From NCBI RefSeq assembly GCF_004337475.1, contig NZ_SJZJ01000006.1, positions 91,968-155,967 on the forward strand: a stretch of DNA of 64,000 nt. The letters are read 5' to 3'. Of the stretch, positions 27,135-35,087 are shown piece after piece. Position 1 is the first letter of the stretch; every line of letters starts with the position of its first letter. The notes under the pieces are model-generated. The model saw only the letters and a list, made by a program, of their open reading frames with translations. It was not told the DNA's origin and searched no databases. The translations under genes and the position numbers were made by a program. Source of the stretch: Nocardioides jejuensis (lineage in GTDB: Bacteria > Actinomycetota > Actinomycetes > Propionibacteriales > Nocardioidaceae).

Positions 27135-27851
27135 GTGGCCCCCGACCTCGCGTTGCGGGACGTCGCACGCTCGGCGGCGTTCCTCCAGGACCCGGTGCCC
27201 CGGCTTCTCCTCGATGCCGGGTGGGTGGTCCGCGCGGTCAACCCGGCCTACCTCCGTGCCACCGATCGTGACGCCGAGGACCTGATCAGCTCGTTCCTCT
27301 TCGATGCCTTCCCGGACAACCCCGACGATGCGGCAGCCGACGGCGTACGCAATCTCACCGCGTCCCTGGAGAGTGCGCTGCGCTCGGGGGAGGCGCACGA
27401 CATGTTCGTCCAGAAGTACGACGTCCCCGCGCGCGACGGTGGATTCACCATGAAGTACTGGTCGCCGTGCAACATCCCGGTGATCCCTGAGCAGGGTCGG
27501 CGGGCGGTCGGCGTCGTGCACAGCGTCGAGGACGTGACGACGTTCTGGACGGCACTGCTCGGGCAGGAGATGCCGACAGAGGGGATCGTCGTTCCTCCGG
27601 TGCTGGCGCGGGCGCTGACTCGCAACGCGCTGGCGTACGAACGGGCCGGGCAGGAGGTCGCCGAACTGCGCGTCGCGCTCGAGAGCCGGGTGGTGATCGA
27701 GCAGGCCAAGGGTGTGCTGATCGGGCGCCACGGCTGCTCGCCGGAGGAAGCCTTCGCCGAGCTCCGCACGATCGCGCGCAGCAGCCGGCGGCCGCTGCGC
27801 GAGGTGGCGTTCGAGGTGGTCCAGGACGCACTCGGCCGCCACACGCCCTAG
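27135..27851 (+). CDS. PAS-ANTAR RNA-binding antiterminator-type regulator
   Basis: Protein of 238 aa. The N-terminal half is PAS-like (PVPRLLLDAGWVVRAVNPAY, then a ligand-pocket beta sheet ending AVGVVHSVEDV). Residues about 170-232 are an ANTAR domain: LESRVVIEQAKGVLIGRHG, SPEEAFAELRTIARSS, then REVAFEVV. ANTAR domains bind tandem hexaloop stem-loops in mRNA leaders and prevent termination. No histidine kinase is adjacent, so the PAS domain may sense its signal directly. Its stop and that of the convergent gene share the palindrome CTAG at 27848-27851. Confidence 0.9.
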   Translation: MAPDLALRDVARSAAFLQDPVPRLLLDAGWVVRAVNPAYLRATDRDAEDLISSFLFDAFPDNPDDAAADGVRNLTASLESALRSGEAHDMFVQKYDVPARDGGFTMKYWSPCNIPVIPEQGRRAVGVVHSVEDVTTFWTALLGQEMPTEGIVVPPVLARALTRNALAYERAGQEVAELRVALESRVVIEQAKGVLIGRHGCSPEEAFAELRTIARSSRRPLREVAFEVVQDALGRHTP

Positions 27852-28126
27852 TCGCTGCGCAACCGGTGGTGCTCCTGAGCGGTGCCGATCGCCACGGTGA
27901 GCGTCGTGTAGGCGCGCTTGAGCTCGGCCATGCTGCGGTCAGCGGCCTCGAGGGCCAGCGTTGCCCGGGCCCGGCTGAGGCGGTCGATGTCGTTGGCCGC
28001 GAAGGCGGCGGTGCTGCGCCCCGAGCGGATCGGCGACCAGGTCGTCGATCGGGCCTCGGTCCACGCGAGCTTGACGATGCGGTCGACGGTGACGTCGGAG
28101 CTGACGAACCCTGAAGTGCCGGTCAC
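27848..28126 (-). CDS. Small helical protein, unknown function
   Basis: Protein of 92 aa from GTG 28126, with strong actinobacterial codon bias (third positions almost all G or C). It looks helical: TVDRIVKLAWTEARSTTW, then LSRARATLALEAADRSMAEL, then KRAYTTLTVAIGTAQEH. No domain recognised. It converges on the ANTAR gene and both stop codons use the same CTAG. Confidence 0.6.
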   Translation of the reverse strand: MTGTSGFVSSDVTVDRIVKLAWTEARSTTWSPIRSGRSTAAFAANDIDRLSRARATLALEAADRSMAELKRAYTTLTVAIGTAQEHHRLRSD

Positions 28127-28281
28127 GATGCTGATCCATGCTGGGGTGGCGCGAACCAGTCACCGGGGTCCGGGGTGACCGGCGCTCGCCAACGGCGAGT
28201 CGAGGACACGAGTCTAGACCGGTTCCGGCGCGTTGGCGGAGAAAAGTGCCGGCTCCTGCGCCCGCCTAGACTGGCTCCGCG

Positions 28282-29739
28282 ATGACTGACTTTCCCGTGG
28301 CTGAAGGCCGCCCTGCCCAGACCTTCAACGAGGCCGAGGACGCGCTGCTGTCCCGGTGGCCCGAGACCCGGCTCGAGCCGTCGCTCGACCGCATCCTGGC
28401 GTTCACCGAGCTGCTCGGCCGGCCGCAGGACTCCTACCCGGTGATCCACCTGACCGGCACCAACGGCAAGACCTCGACCTCGCGCATGATCGACACGCTG
28501 CTGCGCACGCTCAACCTGCGCACGGGTCGTTTCACCAGCCCGCATGTCGAGAAGATGAGCGAGCGGATCTGCATCGACGGCGAGCCGCTCAGCGACGAGG
28601 CGTTCGTGGCGACGTTCAACGAGGTCGCGCCGTACCTGCACGTCGTCGACGCGACCGAGGCCCACCCGATGAGCTTCTTCGAGTCGATGGTCGCGATGGC
28701 GTACGCCGCGTTCGCCGACGCTCCGGTCGACGCGGCCGTGGTCGAGGTCGGCATGGGTGGCTCCTGGGACGCCACCAACGTCGTCGACGCGCAGGTTGCC
28801 GTCGTCCTTCCGGTTGCGATGGACCACGCCCAGTACCTCGGAGACACCCTCGTCGACATCGCCCGCGAGAAGGCCGGCATCATCAAGCCCGGCGCGACCG
28901 TCGTGCTCGCCGAGCAGAACGCCGACGTGGCCACCGTCCTCCTCGAGCGCGCCGCCGAGGTCGGAGCCACGGTCGCCCGCGAGGGCATGGAGTTCGGCGT
29001 CGTCTCGCGGGTCCCCGCGGTCGGCGGTCAGCACCTCTCGATCCAGGGCCTCCGCGCACGCTACGACGACCTCTTCCTGCCGCTCTACGGCGCGCACCAG
29101 GCCCAGAACGCCGCCGTCGCGCTGGCTGCGGTCGAGGCGTTCCTGGGCGACGGCGTGCTCGCCGACGACGTGGTCCGCGAGGCGTTCGCGCTGGCCAGCA
29201 GCCCGGGCCGGCTCGAGGTCGTGCGTCGTTCGCCGACCGTCGTCCTCGACGCGGCCCACAACCCGCACGGCGCGGCTGCCAGTGCCGCTGCGCTCGTGGA
29301 CTCGTTCGCCTTCGAGCCGCTCATCGGCGTGATGGGCGTGATGGAGGACAAGGACGTCGAGGGTGTCCTCGCTGCGTTCGAGCCGCACTTCAACCACCTG
29401 GTCTGCACCCAGAACTCCCTGCCGCGCTCCATGTCGGCGGCCGACCTGGGCCGGCTCGCGGCCGGTGTCTTCGGCGAGGACCGCGTCACGGTCGAGCCCG
29501 ACCTGAGTGACGCGATCGACCGCGCGGCCGGGCTGGCCGAAGCGGGAGCGGCCTTCGGTGAGTCGATCGGCTCCGGCGGCGTCCTCGTGACCGGCTCCGT
29601 CGTGACCGTGGGTGAGGCCCGCGCCCTGCTGGTGCACAAGGACGACGCGATCGACCGGGCCGCGGCACGGACCGCCGAGCGCATCGCGATGCGCGAGTCG
29701 AAGCCGATCGAGACCGCCGACTGGGAGGACGAGGCATGA
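28282..29739 (+). CDS. folC: Folylpolyglutamate synthase / dihydrofolate synthase
   Basis: Mur-ligase-fold enzyme of 485 aa that adds glutamate to folates and, in many bacteria, also makes dihydrofolate from dihydropteroate. The P-loop is GTNGKTSTSRM with K63. The FPGS signature region (FTSPHVEKMSERI), the carbamylated-lysine region (DIAREKAGIIKPG) and the C-terminal ligase domain (VVLDAAHNPHGA) are intact. A TAGACT box lies 9 nt before the ATG. It overlaps the DUF4233 gene by ATGA, as in Mycobacterium. Confidence 0.97.
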   Translation: MTDFPVAEGRPAQTFNEAEDALLSRWPETRLEPSLDRILAFTELLGRPQDSYPVIHLTGTNGKTSTSRMIDTLLRTLNLRTGRFTSPHVEKMSERICIDGEPLSDEAFVATFNEVAPYLHVVDATEAHPMSFFESMVAMAYAAFADAPVDAAVVEVGMGGSWDATNVVDAQVAVVLPVAMDHAQYLGDTLVDIAREKAGIIKPGATVVLAEQNADVATVLLERAAEVGATVAREGMEFGVVSRVPAVGGQHLSIQGLRARYDDLFLPLYGAHQAQNAAVALAAVEAFLGDGVLADDVVREAFALASSPGRLEVVRRSPTVVLDAAHNPHGAAASAAALVDSFAFEPLIGVMGVMEDKDVEGVLAAFEPHFNHLVCTQNSLPRSMSAADLGRLAAGVFGEDRVTVEPDLSDAIDRAAGLAEAGAAFGESIGSGGVLVTGSVVTVGEARALLVHKDDAIDRAAARTAERIAMRESKPIETADWEDEA

Positions 29740-30167
29740 GCGAGAACCTGCCGCTCGACGACAACATCGCCGAGGACATCGCCAACCGCAAGATCACGGG
29801 TGCCCGTCGCGCCATGTGCGCCGCGATCCTGACGCTCGAGGCCATCGCCTTCGGCCTGGTCACGCCGGTGCTGCTGACGCTCACCTCGATCTCCACCGGC
29901 CTTGCGCTGTTGATCGGCCTCGGTTTCGTGGTCGCCTGCATCGTGCTCGCCGGCATGCTCAAGCGTCCGTGGGGCTACGGCGCAGGTCACCTTGTCCAGG
30001 CGCTCGCCGTCGGCCTCGGTCCCGTCGTCGGGATGATGTACGTCGTCGGTGGCCTCTTCGCGCTGCTGTGGTTCACCGCGTACTGGCTCGGCGGCAAGAT
30101 CGAGCGCGAGAAGGCCGAGGCCTGGGCGGCCTGGGACGCCCAGCAGGCGGAGTCCGCGCCGCAGTGA
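29736..30167 (+). CDS. DUF4233 membrane protein
   Basis: Protein of 143 aa with four hydrophobic helices (MCAAILTLEAIAFGLVTPVL, IGLGFVVACIVLAGML, LVQALAVGLGPVVGMMYVV, GLFALLWFTAYWLG). DUF4233 genes are regularly found directly after folC in actinobacteria; the function is unknown. It overlaps folC upstream (ATGA) and the next gene downstream (GTGA), giving a tightly coupled three-gene run. Confidence 0.88.
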   Translation: MSENLPLDDNIAEDIANRKITGARRAMCAAILTLEAIAFGLVTPVLLTLTSISTGLALLIGLGFVVACIVLAGMLKRPWGYGAGHLVQALAVGLGPVVGMMYVVGGLFALLWFTAYWLGGKIEREKAEAWAAWDAQQAESAPQ

Positions 30168-30634
30168 GCGAGCTGCCCGTCGAGCGACGTACCTATGAGT
30201 ACGTCTGCGACGACCGGACGCCGCGCCGCATGGCGAAGGCCCTCAATGGGCGCGTCCGGCTCCTCGCTGCATTCGAGATTGCCGTTGGGGCGTTCATCGC
30301 CGCGCTGAACCTGATTGACCCCGACCCGAGCTGGTTCCCGGTGGTCCTCTTCGGTGCCATGGGCTGCGCCTTCCTCTGGATGGCTGGTCCGCGGCGCTTC
30401 GTCCCTACAGCGGGGAAGGGGATCGTGATCCGCTCCTCGTTCGGCGCGAGCGATGTCGAGTTCCAGGGAGCGGTTGCCTCGGTGCGGATTCCGTACGTGT
30501 CGTTCAGGTTGGTGGAGGCCAAAGGTGACGTCGTCCGCTACCGCCTCCAGCGGAGCCGGATGCGTTGCGGCCTTCCGATCGAGGTGTTTCCCCCGCACGA
30601 GGTTGAGCTGGTCAAGGCTGCCGCCGGCATCTGA
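30164..30634 (+). CDS. Two-helix membrane protein, unknown
   Basis: Protein of 156 aa from GTG 30164, which overlaps the DUF4233 stop. Basic N-terminus, then two helices (LLAAFEIAVGAFIAALNLI and WFPVVLFGAMGCAFLWMA), then a soluble beta-rich C-terminus of about 80 residues (KGIVIRSSFGASDVEFQG, VRIPYVSFRLVEAKGDVV). This layout resembles YcxB-type or PH-like membrane-anchored domains but no family is certain. The A/T content is slightly higher than that of its neighbours. Two structured hairpins begin right after the stop. Confidence 0.7.
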   Translation: MSELPVERRTYEYVCDDRTPRRMAKALNGRVRLLAAFEIAVGAFIAALNLIDPDPSWFPVVLFGAMGCAFLWMAGPRRFVPTAGKGIVIRSSFGASDVEFQGAVASVRIPYVSFRLVEAKGDVVRYRLQRSRMRCGLPIEVFPPHEVELVKAAAGI

Positions 30635-30635
30635 C

Positions 30636-30667
30636 GTCGAGATCTTCGCCGTGGTGATCATCTCGAC
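30636..30667 (+). repeat. Structured hairpin element, copy 1
   Basis: A 32-nt hairpin with an 8-bp outer stem GTCGAGAT / ATCTCGAC, starting 1 nt after the stop at 30634. It shares 24 of 32 bases with copy 2, and two of the stem differences are compensatory pairs. Confidence 0.7.
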
Positions 30668-30687
30668 GCTCCGGGCGCCCATTGATC

Positions 30688-30719
30688 GTCAAGGTCTTCG
30701 CCCCTGTGAAGACCTTGAC
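30688..30719 (+). repeat. Structured hairpin element, copy 2
   Basis: A 32-nt hairpin with a 12-bp stem GTCAAGGTCTTC / GAAGACCTTGAC and an 8-nt loop. Same register and length as copy 1. Likely acts with it as a tandem terminator. Confidence 0.75.
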
Positions 30720-30790
30720 GGCGGGGCTCGACTGCCGTGGCAATCCGGGTGGCAATCCGGGCGGCGTACGGCGTGGGCCGAGGGTTTCGC

Positions 30791-30796
30791 TAGGGT
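30791..30796 (+). promoter_or_regulatory. -10 box of ndk
   Basis: TAGGGT ends 7 nt before ATG 30804. Confidence 0.5.
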
Positions 30797-30803
30797 CTGA
30801 GGC

Positions 30804-31232
30804 ATGACCCAGCGCACCCTCGTCCTCGTCAAGCCCGACGGCGTCCGTCGCAACCTCACGGGCGAGGTCATCCGCCGCATCGAGGCGAAGGGCTACACGC
30901 TCGTCGCCCTCGAGCGGAAGCAGGCCACCCGCGAGATGCTCGCGCAGCACTACGCCGAGCACGAGGGCAAGCCCTTCTACGAGCCGCTCGTCGAGTTCAT
31001 GCTCTCCGGCCCGGTCACCGCGGCCGTCTTCGAGGGCGAGCGCGTCATCGAGGGCTTCCGTTCCCTCGCCGGTGCCACCGACCCGACCGTCGCTGCCCCG
31101 GGCACCATCCGTGGTGACCTCGGCCGCGACTGGGGCCTCAAGGTCCAGCAGAACATCGTGCACGGCTCGGACTCCGAGGAGTCCTCGGCCCGCGAGATCG
31201 CGATCTGGTTCCCGGGCCTGGGGCGTGTCTGA
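30804..31232 (+). CDS. ndk: Nucleoside diphosphate kinase
   Basis: Enzyme of 142 aa that equilibrates NTP pools by phosphate transfer from ATP through a phospho-histidine, H120 in [25 protein letters not shown] opens the chain and [18 protein letters not shown] is the Kpn-loop region. The last codons (Gly-Arg-Val-stop) lie inside the left inverted repeat of the 159-bp element that follows, so the extreme C-terminus was probably supplied by that element. Confidence 0.97.
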   Translation: MTQRTLVLVKPDGVRRNLTGEVIRRIEAKGYTLVALERKQATREMLAQHYAEHEGKPFYEPLVEFMLSGPVTAAVFEGERVIEGFRSLAGATDPTVAAPGTIRGDLGRDWGLKVQQNIVHGSDSEESSAREIAIWFPGLGRV

Positions 31233-31379
31233 CAAACCCTCGCCTGCTGCGCGCCGCCCGGTACGCGCGCTGCCCGCGTTGTCGTCAGTCGCCGTGGCTC
31301 CGCCACGGCTCCCTCCTCCGCCTTGCCAGCCCACGCCCCGGACACCGCTCGCGACGGCGACGGCTTGTCAGACACGCCC
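31221..31379. mobile_element. 159-bp element with 15-bp terminal inverted repeats
   Basis: GGGCGTGTCTGACAA at 31221-31235 is exactly inverted as TTGTCAGACACGCCC at 31365-31379. Inside is a perfect 7-bp hairpin GCCGTGG-N5-CCACGGC at 31291-31309. There is no open frame with coding character. It overlaps the ndk 3' end and stops 7 bp before the next start codon. Its size and ends fit a non-autonomous MITE-like insertion, or a large terminator structure. Confidence 0.5.
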
Positions 31380-31386
31380 TGGCCTG

Positions 31387-32361
31387 ATGCCCGTACGCCG
31401 GCGCGCGATCGCGGTTGCGGTCCTCGTCGGCCTGGTGCTCTCGGGGTGCTCGGCGCTCGGCCTCGGGGCAGATGATCCCGTCGCTGCACCACGTCCCGAC
31501 GGCACGCCCCCGCGTTGCCACGGCGTGGCGTACGACGACGTGCGCGGGCGCGCCGCTGACCTGATGCGACCGCCGCTCCAGGAGCATCCTGTGCAGGCCG
31601 CCGTCTGCGCGGCGTACTGGATCCCGCAGGTGGATCGTGACTTCGTCCCGCAGGCGCTCGCCGTCGACGGGTCGCGGATCTTCGTCGGTGGCTACCGCTG
31701 GGAGCGGTCCTTCGGCAACCGCAACTGCCAGATCGCCGTGCTCGACCGGCGCACGGGGCGGGTCACGGCGTTCGAGGACCGGCTGTCGCTGCCGGACGGC
31801 GACTTCTGCCGCCACGGTGGGGGACTGGAGCTCGACGACGCGGGGCTGTGGGTCCTCGAGACCGGCCGGCTGTGGCTGCTCGACCCCGACCGGATCGGTC
31901 GCGGCGGCTCGCTCCGGCACGTGTGGCGGCTCCCGCGCGGTGTTCGTGGCTCGACCCTCGTGGTCCACGGCGACCGGATCGGTGTGGGCGGCTACCGACC
32001 GCACAAGGGCAGTCGGCTGTGGTGGTTCGACCGGAGCCGCACGCTCGCCAGCGACGTCATGCCCACGCCCAAGGCCGGGGGAGCGCTGCCGTCGAGGCTG
32101 CAGGGCATCGGCGCCGGGCCCGGTGGAGTGTGGCTCAACCGCAGCGGCACCCACTGCGCCGAGCTGCGTACGCCGGAGGGACGGCGGCTCGCCTTCGTGC
32201 CCGGTTCGGAGGACGTCGACTTCCGCGGTCGCGACATCTGGACCGTGAGCGAGTCCGCGACCCAGGGGTACCTCGACCCGCACGAGCTCGTGGTCCCGCA
32301 GGTCCTCCAGCTCGACCGCAGCCAGGTCGAGCGCGCGCCCCGGGCCGACTGCGACTTCTGA
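31387..32361 (+). CDS. Lipoprotein with beta-propeller-like repeats, unknown
   Basis: Protein of 324 aa from ATG 31387. The basic N-region and hydrophobic core lead to the lipobox LVLSGCSA, so the Cys is predicted to be lipidated. The mature part has repeated beta units of the type ALAVDGSRIFVGGYRW, QIAVLDRRTGRVTAF, GLWVLETGRLWLLD and GPGGVWLNRSG, suggesting a propeller. Five or more Cys in the mature chain may form disulfides outside the cell. The promoter must lie within the 159-bp inverted-repeat element directly upstream. Function unknown. Confidence 0.75.
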   Translation: MPVRRRAIAVAVLVGLVLSGCSALGLGADDPVAAPRPDGTPPRCHGVAYDDVRGRAADLMRPPLQEHPVQAAVCAAYWIPQVDRDFVPQALAVDGSRIFVGGYRWERSFGNRNCQIAVLDRRTGRVTAFEDRLSLPDGDFCRHGGGLELDDAGLWVLETGRLWLLDPDRIGRGGSLRHVWRLPRGVRGSTLVVHGDRIGVGGYRPHKGSRLWWFDRSRTLASDVMPTPKAGGALPSRLQGIGAGPGGVWLNRSGTHCAELRTPEGRRLAFVPGSEDVDFRGRDIWTVSESATQGYLDPHELVVPQVLQLDRSQVERAPRADCDF

Positions 32362-32377
32362 CGGATCCCGGCCGGGG

Positions 32378-32905
32378 CTACTTGCGTCCGCCGCCGAGCA
32401 GACCGCCGAGGACGTTGCTCAGGATCGAGCCCGCGAGGCCGCCACCGGAGCCACCCGTCGCGCCACCGAGCACCTGGCCAAGGACCTGGCCGAGCACGTC
32501 GCCGCTGCCACCGGACGACGGGGCGGCGCCCTTGCCGGCCATCTGCTTGGCGATCCACGCCATCACGATCGGGGCGAGCAGCGGAATCAGCTTCTGCAGC
32601 AGGCCCGACGGGACGCCGGTCGAGCCGAGCTGGTTGATCACCTGCTCCTGGTTGGCACCGAAGATGTGGGAGGCGATCTGCGCACCCTCCGCGGCGTCGA
32701 CCTGCGTGCCGTCGCCGCCCTCGTGCTGGGAGAGCGCCTCGAGGAGGGAGCCGAGGCCGCCGCCCTCGGCGTTCGCGTGGAGGCCGCCGAGCAGCGCGGG
32801 CAGGGCGACACCCGCGGCCTGGCGAACGGCGTCGGGGGACTCGCCGGTCTGGGCGGCGAGCGAGTCGATGGGCAGGCTGGCCAGCAGTGCGTCGAGATCG
32901 GACAT
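32378..32905 (-). CDS. DUF937 domain protein
   Basis: Protein of 175 aa. The DUF937 region covers about residues 1-115: helical, with LLASLPIDSLAAQTGESPDA and GAQIASHIFGANQEQVINQL. The C-terminal 60 residues are a Gly/Ser/Leu-rich low-complexity tail (repeats of GGxLGQVLGQVLGG type). It is divergent from mreB with a 236-bp gap containing the second CCCGGG array, and convergent with the lipoprotein gene (16-bp gap). The role of DUF937 is unknown. Confidence 0.82.
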   Translation of the reverse strand: MSDLDALLASLPIDSLAAQTGESPDAVRQAAGVALPALLGGLHANAEGGGLGSLLEALSQHEGGDGTQVDAAEGAQIASHIFGANQEQVINQLGSTGVPSGLLQKLIPLLAPIVMAWIAKQMAGKGAAPSSGGSGDVLGQVLGQVLGGATGGSGGGLAGSILSNVLGGLLGGGRK

Positions 32906-32951
32906 GTCCGGAACCTAACCCGCCGTGCAGCGTCCTGACCATGCCCGCGTC

Positions 32952-33012
32952 GAAACCCGCGACTCAAGGCGGAAAAACCCGGGATTCAACGGGGCAAAAG
33001 CCGGGTTTCGAC
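32952..33012. repeat. Second array of CCCGGG-type cores at exact 22-bp spacing
   Basis: Cores CCCGCG at 32956, CCCGGG at 32978 and GCCGGG at 33000 are exactly 22 bp apart, each preceded by an A run (GAAA, AAAAA, AAAA) and followed by GACTC, ATTCAACG or TTTCGACG. The same family as 1582-1682. It lies in the divergent DUF937-mreB region, about 130 bp before the mreB start. Confidence 0.7.
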
Positions 33013-33141
33013 GGCGCGCGGCGAGCCTCCCGGTTTCACCCGGTCTGGCTCCTTAACCTCGTGGGCGAGTGCGGAGGGTCGCGTAGCCGGTTCGTCGTAC
33101 CCGTTTCCTTCCCCCGAATTTCGACCAGAGGCTCCAGAACC

Positions 33142-34170
33142 ATGGCGAACAGCTTCATCGGACGCGACATGGCCGTCGATCTCGGCACGGCCAACACGCT
33201 CGTCTACGTCCGTGGCAAGGGCATCATGCTCGACGAGCCCTCCGTGGTCGCCCTCAACGAGTCGACCGGCGAGGTCATCGCCGTCGGCCACGAGGCCAAG
33301 CGCATGGTCGGCCGTACGCCGGACAACATCAGCGCCATCCGCCCGCTCAAGGACGGCGTGATCGCCGACTTCGACGCCACTGAGCAGATGCTGCGCTTCT
33401 TCATCCAGCAGGTGCACCGCCGCCGCTACTTCGCCAAGCCGCGCCTCGTCGTCTGCGTGCCGAGCGGCATCACCGCCGTCGAGCAGCGCGCGGTCAAGGA
33501 GGCCGGCTACCAGGCCGGCGCCCGCCGGGTCTACATCGTCGAGGAGCCGATGGCTGCCGCGATCGGTGCCGGGCTCCCGGTCCACGAGGCCACGGGCAAC
33601 ATGGTCGTCGACGTCGGCGGCGGCACGACGGAGGTCGCGGTGATCTCCCTCGGCGGCATCGTCACGTCGCTCAGCGTCCGCACCGCCGGTGACGACCTCG
33701 ACCAGGCGATCATCGCGTGGATGAAGAAGGAGCACTCCCTGATGCTGGGGGAGCGCACCGCTGAAGAGATGAAGATGACCCTCGGGTCGGCGTTCCCGCT
33801 GAGCAAGGAGCCCGAGGCCGAGATCCGCGGCCGCGACATGGTCTCCGGCCTGCCGCGCACGGTCGTCATCTCCAGCGCCGAGCTCCGTCAGGCGCTCGAG
33901 GAGCCGCTCCACAGCATCGTCGACGCCGTCCGCACGACGCTCGACCAGACGCCGCCCGAGCTGGCCGGCGACATCATGGACCGCGGCATCGTCCTGACCG
34001 GTGGCGGCGCGCTGCTCCGCGGCCTCGACGAGCGGATCCGCCACGAGACCGGCATGCCGGTCCACGTCGCGGAGGAGCCGCTGACGTCGGTCGCCCTGGG
34101 CGCCGGCAAGTGCGTCGAGGAGTTCGAGGCCCTCCAGCAGGTGCTCGTCTCCGGCCCGCGGCGGTACTGA
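33142..34170 (+). CDS. mreB: Rod shape-determining actin homologue MreB
   Basis: Actin-fold ATPase of 342 aa that organises lateral wall synthesis. ATG 33142 gives MANSFIGRDMAVDLGTAN. Phosphate-1 (DLGTANTLVYV), connect-1, phosphate-2 (VVDVGGGTTEVAVISLGG) and the adenosine motif (IVLTGGGALLRGLDE) are intact. First gene of mreB-mreC-mreD-pbp2-rodA, all joined by 4-nt or 1-nt overlaps. The N-terminus carries no extra amphipathic insert. Confidence 0.97.
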   Translation: MANSFIGRDMAVDLGTANTLVYVRGKGIMLDEPSVVALNESTGEVIAVGHEAKRMVGRTPDNISAIRPLKDGVIADFDATEQMLRFFIQQVHRRRYFAKPRLVVCVPSGITAVEQRAVKEAGYQAGARRVYIVEEPMAAAIGAGLPVHEATGNMVVDVGGGTTEVAVISLGGIVTSLSVRTAGDDLDQAIIAWMKKEHSLMLGERTAEEMKMTLGSAFPLSKEPEAEIRGRDMVSGLPRTVVISSAELRQALEEPLHSIVDAVRTTLDQTPPELAGDIMDRGIVLTGGGALLRGLDERIRHETGMPVHVAEEPLTSVALGAGKCVEEFEALQQVLVSGPRRY

Positions 34171-35087
34171 TGGCCGGACGCGAGAAGCGCTGGCGCGGGC
34201 TCGACCGCCTGGAGCCGGCGGACCGGTCGTCGCGCTCGACCCTCGTGGCGCTGGTGCTGACCTGCGCCACCCTGATCACGCTCGACCACGTCGGCGGCGC
34301 GCTCGACCCGGCCCGCCGGCTTGTCGGCGAGGTCGTCGGCCCCGCGGAGGACGCCGCCAACGGCGTCGTCGCCCCGTTCGAGGCGATCCCGCGCTGGTTC
34401 CACACCAAGAGCGGCCTCGAGGACCGGGTCGAGGAGCTCGAGGCGCAGAACGCCCAGCTCAAGCAGCAGGTCGCCACGACCGCGCTCGACCGCAACCGCC
34501 TCGCCGAGTACGACGGCCTGGCCGGCACGGCGACGACGCTCCACCACGTCCTCGTGCCCGCCCACGTCATCGCCTACGGTCCGGCGCAGTCGTTCTCGCA
34601 GACCGTCACGATCGACGCCGGCACGTCGTCCGGCATCCACGCCGACCTGACGGTGCTCAACAACGACGGCCTCGTCGGCCGCGTCCTGTCTGCCACCCGC
34701 ACGACGGCGACCGTCGTCCTCCTCCTCGACCGCCACTCGGTGGTCGGTGGGCGGCTGGGCGGCAGCATGGAGGTCGGCTTCCTGCAGGGCCGTGGCGAGC
34801 TCTCCGGCGGTGCGACCCTTGACCTCAAGCTCAACGACGGTGCGTTCGTCGCCAACGAGGGCGACACGGCCGTCACGTGGGGCAGCGAGGACGGCGCGCC
34901 GTACATCGCGGGTGTCCCGATCGGCAAGGTCACCGCCGTCTACTCCAGCCCCCGTGAGACCTCGCGTCGCGTGGAGATCAAGCCGTTCGTCGACTTCACC
35001 TCGCTCGACCTGGTCGGCGTCGCGGTGCCGTCCGGCACCCGTTCGGACCGCGGCCTGGTCAAGCCCGGCAAGGAGGCCACCCGATGA
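34170..35087 (+). CDS. mreC: Rod shape-determining protein MreC
   Basis: Bitopic membrane protein of 305 aa that starts in the mreB stop (TGATG). A single helix near residues 25-42 (LVALVLTCATLITLDHVGG), a coiled coil at about 80-110 (LEDRVEELEAQNAQLKQQVA), then the double beta-barrel periplasmic-type domain (VTIDAGTSSGIHADLTVLNN onward). It links MreB to the elongation penicillin-binding protein. A stop-start overlap (ATGA) leads into mreD. Confidence 0.95.
   Translation: MAGREKRWRGLDRLEPADRSSRSTLVALVLTCATLITLDHVGGALDPARRLVGEVVGPAEDAANGVVAPFEAIPRWFHTKSGLEDRVEELEAQNAQLKQQVATTALDRNRLAEYDGLAGTATTLHHVLVPAHVIAYGPAQSFSQTVTIDAGTSSGIHADLTVLNNDGLVGRVLSATRTTATVVLLLDRHSVVGGRLGGSMEVGFLQGRGELSGGATLDLKLNDGAFVANEGDTAVTWGSEDGAPYIAGVPIGKVTAVYSSPRETSRRVEIKPFVDFTSLDLVGVAVPSGTRSDRGLVKPGKEATR

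Noticed and set aside
30636..30719. Tandem hairpins as a classical ANTAR target
   Set aside because: ANTAR targets need two hexaloops with conserved A1 and G4; the loops here are 8 nt or longer and do not show that pattern clearly.
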